A stretch of 38,443 nucleotides of DNA. It comes from Clostridia bacterium. Its GTDB lineage: Bacteria; UBA6262; WVXT01. Each line of letters opens with the position of its first letter. Position 1 is the stretch's first letter. Shown here piece by piece: positions 35,076 through 38,443 of this stretch. The stretch spans positions 1 to 38,443 of the forward strand of contig WJOT01000036.1 in the NCBI GenBank assembly GCA_009619095.1, given 5' to 3'. The translations under genes were made by a program, and so were the position numbers. The notes under the pieces were generated by a model. The model searched no databases. It worked only from the letters and a program-made list of their open reading frames with translations, and was not told the origin of the DNA.

Positions 35076-35426
35076 TTATTTTGTTATTTTGTTTTTTTCA
35101 TCTAAGAGGACTATTTTGGGTTTGTAAACTTTTGCTTTCTCTTCCTCGACAAACTCGTAAGAAATAATAATTAGTCTGTCTCCTACTTCTCCCAGTCTTG
35201 CTGCTCCTCCTTGAAGCCCTATGACTCCTGAATTCTTGCCAGCAGGAATGGCGTAGGTTTCAAACCTGGCTCCTGTATTCAAGTTGACTATGAGCACTAT
35301 CTCGTAAGGAAGAATATCTGCCTCAGCCATTATATTTTTACCAATAGCGATACTTCCTTCGTACTCTAAGTTCGTCTCAGTGATGGTTGCCTTCTGAATC
35401 TTCGATTTACACATCATTCGCAACAT
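35076..35426 (-). CDS. panD: Aspartate 1-decarboxylase
   Basis: The 116-residue proenzyme makes beta-alanine from aspartate for pantothenate and coenzyme A. It self-cleaves between Gly24 and Ser25 in EYEGSIAI, giving the pyruvoyl cofactor. LPYEIVLIVNLNTGARFETYA and AGKNSGVIGLQGGAARL are typical of PanD. The length matches the usual 115-130. ATG 35426 has AAGGAG upstream. It follows fumarase beta by about 13 bases. Confidence 0.97.
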   Translation of the reverse strand: MLRMMCKSKIQKATITETNLEYEGSIAIGKNIMAEADILPYEIVLIVNLNTGARFETYAIPAGKNSGVIGLQGGAARLGEVGDRLIIISYEFVEEEKAKVYKPKIVLLDEKNKITK

Positions 35427-35439
35427 TTTATTCTCCTTG

Positions 35440-36018
35440 CTAGGTAACTTTTCGATACTTCTTCATTCCTTCATCAAAAAGGTCATTGCCATAGACATCG
35501 TTAGCCACAATTAATGGAAAATCTTCCACTTCCAGACGATAGATGGCTTCAGGACCCAAGTCTTCATAAGCCACTGTCTCTATTCTTTTGATTCTCTTGG
35601 AAATTAATACTGCAGCCCCACCTACAGCAACGAAATAGACAGCCTTATACTTCTTCATTGCTTCGATTGTATCCTTACCACGCCTTCCCTTTCCAATTGT
35701 TCCCTTTAATCCCTTCTCTAATAGAATGGGAGTGTAAGTGTCCATTCGGCCACTGGTGGTTGGCCCAGCGGGGCCGATTACCATTCCTGGTCTGGACGGA
35801 GCAGGACCAACATAATAGATTACTTGCCCCTCCAGAGGGAAGGGTAGATTAGGCTGGCGATTTTCTTTTCCGGCTTTCTCTAATTCATCAACTAAGCGCT
35901 TATGAGCCTGGTCTCTGGCAGTATAAACTATTCCGTTTAATAGAACCTTATCTCCTATCTTCAGTTTACTTATCGTTTCTTCATCCAGTGGTGTTTCAAT
36001 TCTAAAGAGATTATTCAT
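35440..36018 (-). CDS. Fumarate hydratase class I, beta subunit (or tartrate dehydratase-like)
   Basis: The 192-residue subunit corresponds to the C-terminal domain of class I Fe-S fumarases. LPFPLEGQVIYYVGPAP, PGMVIGPAGPTTSGRMD and KGRRGKDTIEAMKKYKAVYFVAVGGAA are characteristic. With the alpha subunit upstream it converts fumarate and malate. ATG 36018 has no visible ribosome site: the upstream sequence is GGGGACAC-type palindrome and TCCCCATAATTCCT. Fumarase fits best because malic enzyme lies in the same run, but tartrate dehydratase subunits are similar. Confidence 0.93.
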   Translation of the reverse strand: MNNLFRIETPLDEETISKLKIGDKVLLNGIVYTARDQAHKRLVDELEKAGKENRQPNLPFPLEGQVIYYVGPAPSRPGMVIGPAGPTTSGRMDTYTPILLEKGLKGTIGKGRRGKDTIEAMKKYKAVYFVAVGGAAVLISKRIKRIETVAYEDLGPEAIYRLEVEDFPLIVANDVYGNDLFDEGMKKYRKVT

Positions 36019-36039
36019 AGGAATTATGGGGAGAATTAT

Positions 36040-36087
36040 GGGGACACAATACTTAATTATGGGAACATAATTAAGTATTGTGTCCCC
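36040..36087. repeat. 48-bp perfect palindrome between the fumarase subunits
   Basis: A 21-base arm at 36040-36060 is inverted exactly at 36067-36087 around the 6-base loop GGGAAC. It begins and ends with GGGGACAC/GTGTCCCC and AATTA-type words. It sits between the stop of the alpha gene (36092) and the start of the beta gene (36018). Such GGGGACA... elements resemble REP sequences mobilised by Y1 transposases, none of which is present here. Confidence 0.9.
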
Positions 36088-36091
36088 CGAA

Positions 36092-36934
36092 TTACAAGAT
36101 TATTGTAGCGTGCCGAACAGCGTGGCACTGCAGATTTATGGCTAAAGGTAGACTGGCTATATGGCAGGGATAAGTCTCAATGTGAACAGCTAAAGCAGTA
36201 GAAGAACCACCCAGCCCTTGAGGACCCAGTCCCAGATTGTTTATTTCTTTAAGAAGCTCTTCTTCCATTTCAGCATAGAAAGGTTCAGGATTCTTTGAAC
36301 CTATTGGACGCAACAGTGCTTTCTTGGCCAGCTTTGCCACTCCTTCAAAAGTGCCACCAATTCCCACTCCTACTACAAGAGGGGGACAAGCATTCGCTCC
36401 TCTCTCCTTTACCCAATCCAACACAAATTTCTTCACCCCTTGCACTCCTTCGGTTGGAGAGAGCATTTTTACTGTGGACATATTTTCGCTACCAGCTCCT
36501 TTGGGCATAACTGAAATCTTAAGTTTATTTCCAGGAACAATATCTATATGCACCCAAGCAGGAGTATTATCACCTGTATTCTTACGCCGCAGTGGATCTT
36601 TAACTACTGACTTCCTCAAGTATCCCTTCCTATAACCGTTGCCTACTCCCTTGTTAATTGCTTCGTAAAAATCTCCTTCAGTAACTCTAACCTCTTGGCC
36701 CATTTCCACAAAAATTGTGGTAAAACCTGTATCCTGGCACAGGGGAAGTTTCTCTTCTTCAGCCATGCGGTCGTTCTCCAGAATCTCTTCCAGTACTTCT
36801 TTCCCCACGAGAGATTCCTCGTTTTTTAACTTTTCCCTGAGAGCTTTCCAGACATCCTCGTTCAAAGTACAATTTGAGGAGATGCAGAGATTCTCTACTG
36901 CCTGGGTAACCTCTTCTGAAGTAATCTCTCTCAT
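36092..36934 (-). CDS. Fumarate hydratase class I, alpha subunit (or tartrate dehydratase-like)
   Basis: The 280-residue subunit carries the Fe-S cluster and active site. Visible landmarks are PLCQDTGFTTIFVEMG, KSVVKDPLRRKNTGDNTP, KGAGSENMSTVKML, CPPLVVGVGIGGTFEGVAKLAK and the C-terminal CHIASLPLAINLQCHAVRH, with the cysteines expected for cluster binding. The ATG lies one base after the malic enzyme stop and uses AGGAAAAG inside it as a ribosome site. Malic enzyme and fumarase together would interconvert pyruvate, malate and fumarate. Confidence 0.95.
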   Translation of the reverse strand: MREITSEEVTQAVENLCISSNCTLNEDVWKALREKLKNEESLVGKEVLEEILENDRMAEEEKLPLCQDTGFTTIFVEMGQEVRVTEGDFYEAINKGVGNGYRKGYLRKSVVKDPLRRKNTGDNTPAWVHIDIVPGNKLKISVMPKGAGSENMSTVKMLSPTEGVQGVKKFVLDWVKERGANACPPLVVGVGIGGTFEGVAKLAKKALLRPIGSKNPEPFYAEMEEELLKEINNLGLGPQGLGGSSTALAVHIETYPCHIASLPLAINLQCHAVRHATIIL

Positions 36935-36935
36935 C

Positions 36936-38273
36936 TTACTTTTCCTGGGGCAAAGGAATAAACCCTTCCTTCATTAAAGATTCCGTTTCTTCTCTGGCAA
37001 CACGGATGGTCTCTGAGGCCCTCTTGTATAGTTCTTCTTTACTCAACTTAACCCGGGCTATTCCTTGCCTAATAGCTTCCATTCCCACTGCTACTGCTTC
37101 CCGGGGAAAGACTTCCCACTCCTCCATGGAAGGAATCACATATTCTTCATTTAGCCCTCTCTCCTCAGCACATTTCGCCAGTTCTTTCGCTGCAGCAATG
37201 CACATTTCATCAGTTATGGTCTGGGCTTGCACATCCAGGGTTCCCCGAAAAATGCCAGGAAAGCCAAGGGAATTGTTTACCTGATTGGGGAAATCGGAAC
37301 GCCCGGTGGCAATAACTCTTGCCCCTGCCTCTTTTGCCTCCCAGGGCCAGATTTCAGGGATAGGATTGGCACAGGCAAAAACTATAGGGTCTTTAGCCAT
37401 CTTTGCCACCCATTCCTTCTTAACCACACCCGGACCAGATTTAGATAAGGCTATTAAAACGTCCATCCCTTCCATAACTTCGGGAATATATCCAGTTCTT
37501 CCCTCGATATTTGTCTTTTGGCAAAATTCCCACTTCTCTCTGTGGGTCTTTTTGAGTTCTTTTCTATTCTTATGGAGTGCTCCTTTACTATCACACATAA
37601 TAATATTTTCTGGATTGGCTCCATAAGCAATTATCATCCTGGCAGTACTTATATTAGCTGCCCCTGCCCCTACCATGGCAATCTTCACTTCTTCTATTTT
37701 CTTACCCACGATTTTAAGACTATTAATTAGACCAGCCAGAGTTACAGCAGCTGTTCCCTGTTGGTCGTCATGCCACACAGGAATTTCACATTCTTTCCTA
37801 AGGCGACGTAGTATCTCAAAACATTTTGGTTGGGCAATATCTTCAAGGTTTATACCACCAAATGATGGTTGTAGTAACTTTACAGTGTGAATGAACTCTT
37901 CCAGGTCTTTAGTACCCAGACAGAGAGGGAAAGCATCTACACCTCCCAGATACTTGAACAGGAGCGCCTTCCCTTCCATAACCGGCAAAGCTGCTTCCGG
38001 ACCGATGTCTCCCAGACCCAACACCCTGGTGCCATCAGAAATAACCGCCACAGTATTCCATTTGTTAGTGTAGGTGTAGACTAAATTTTTGTCTTTATGA
38101 ATAGCCTTGCAAGGTGCTGCTACGCCAGGAGTATACCAGATTGCAAAATCATCAAAATTTCTCACACAGCACTTTGCTACTATCTTAATTTTTCCCCGAT
38201 AAAAGGGATGCAGTCTCATCGCTTCTTTTGCTGGTTGGCTGGCTTTAGCCAAAAGTTCCTTTTCATCTACCAT
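36936..38273 (-). CDS. Malic enzyme, bacterial short form
   Basis: The 445-residue enzyme oxidatively decarboxylates malate to pyruvate and CO2 with NAD(P). The N-terminal part has FAIWYTPGVAAPC with the catalytic tyrosine and MEGKALLFKYLGGVDAFP with the lysine, PVWHDDQQGTAAVTLAGLIN holds metal-binding acids, and the NAD(P) Rossmann fold starts VKIAMVGAGAANISTARM. The GxGxxN pattern does not decide between NAD and NADP. GGAG lies seven bases before ATG 38273. It is the first gene of the malic enzyme-fumarase unit, with two repeats and a palindrome upstream. Confidence 0.96.
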   Translation of the reverse strand: MVDEKELLAKASQPAKEAMRLHPFYRGKIKIVAKCCVRNFDDFAIWYTPGVAAPCKAIHKDKNLVYTYTNKWNTVAVISDGTRVLGLGDIGPEAALPVMEGKALLFKYLGGVDAFPLCLGTKDLEEFIHTVKLLQPSFGGINLEDIAQPKCFEILRRLRKECEIPVWHDDQQGTAAVTLAGLINSLKIVGKKIEEVKIAMVGAGAANISTARMIIAYGANPENIIMCDSKGALHKNRKELKKTHREKWEFCQKTNIEGRTGYIPEVMEGMDVLIALSKSGPGVVKKEWVAKMAKDPIVFACANPIPEIWPWEAKEAGARVIATGRSDFPNQVNNSLGFPGIFRGTLDVQAQTITDEMCIAAAKELAKCAEERGLNEEYVIPSMEEWEVFPREAVAVGMEAIRQGIARVKLSKEELYKRASETIRVAREETESLMKEGFIPLPQEK

Positions 38274-38293
38274 AGCACCACTCCAGTTGAATT

Positions 38294-38349
38294 TGTAGGC
38301 ACGGTTTCAACCGTGCAAAGGGATTCTGTAGGCACGGTTTCAACCGTGC
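38294..38349. repeat. Two identical palindromic repeats upstream of malic enzyme
   Basis: The 23-base unit with GCACGGTTTCAACCGTGC is present at 38294-38316 and 38327-38349 and, inverted, at 7089-7113. GTCCCGATGTATCGGGAC follows at 38378-38395. They lie in the leader or upstream region of the malic enzyme gene. Confidence 0.85.
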
Positions 38350-38415
38350 GATCAGAAACATTTAGAGGCAGAGCTCCGTCCCGATGTATCGGGACTGTTA
38401 CATTCTACATTTAAT

Positions 38416-38443
38416 TCCTGGGACTTTTTTTTGGGGGGGGGGT
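38416..38443. other. Poly-T/poly-G tail at the window end
   Basis: The last bases read T8 G10 T. Homopolymers of this kind are common assembly or sequencing artefacts at contig ends, so the last 20 bases should not be trusted. Confidence 0.6.

Noticed and set aside
37006-37284. Plus-strand open frames across malic enzyme and other core genes
   Set aside because: Shadows of clearly identified minus-strand genes.

Overview
The window is 38.4 kb from a bacterial genome of fairly low GC. Almost every gene lies on the minus strand. Core genes include separate glycyl-tRNA synthetase alpha and beta genes, pyruvate phosphate dikinase, an iron-sulfur fumarase in two subunits, malic enzyme, RecO, YbeY, PhoH and DNA polymerase I. 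Many genes start with TTG or GTG behind a good Shine-Dalgarno sequence. Spaces between operons are full of short palindromes. This fits an uncultivated anaerobic bacterium of a candidate phylum (Omnitrophota- or Aerophobota-like gene order is my inference). The sequence alone does not prove the lineage. Both ends look like contig ends: the left end cuts a duplicated gene, and the right end finishes in poly-T/poly-G.

Positions 1-4240 form an accessory region. It holds two nearly identical copies of a small zincin-type metallopeptidase gene (the first cut by the window edge), a RidA-family enzyme, a probable frameshifted 77-residue gene, an unknown membrane-anchored protein, and a two-gene unit. 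That unit pairs a membrane/coiled-coil protein with a PD-(D/E)XK-like protein. It has its own consensus promoter, which makes the message leaderless or nearly so, and its own terminator. A 122-bp noncoding repeat flanks the second peptidase copy, and a 15-bp direct repeat lies near each edge of the region.

Positions 4241-19435 read, from right to left, LysM lipoprotein, phoH, 7TM-HD phosphodiesterase, ybeY, a DgkA-PAP2 fusion, two CNNM/CorC-like proteins, mgtE, recO, glyQ, glyS and ppdK. The theme is RNA maturation, cell-envelope lipid recycling, Mg2+ balance, translation and PEP/pyruvate metabolism.

Positions 19627-30591 carry aspS, hisS, a TIM-barrel isomerase-like gene, a stand-alone archaeo-eukaryotic-type primase-like gene with a cysteine-rich C-terminus, a membrane spermidine-synthase-like protein coupled to a radical SAM enzyme with a twin-arginine signal, and tldD.

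Positions 30595-38273 carry an orphan sensor kinase (immediately upstream of tldD), polA, panD, fumarase beta and alpha, and malic enzyme. Malic enzyme, fumarase and PPDK together would link fumarate, malate, pyruvate and PEP. Palindromic elements of at least three families sit between most of these transcription units, including a 21-bp-arm perfect palindrome between the two fumarase genes. I see no rRNA, tRNA, CRISPR array or transposase gene.
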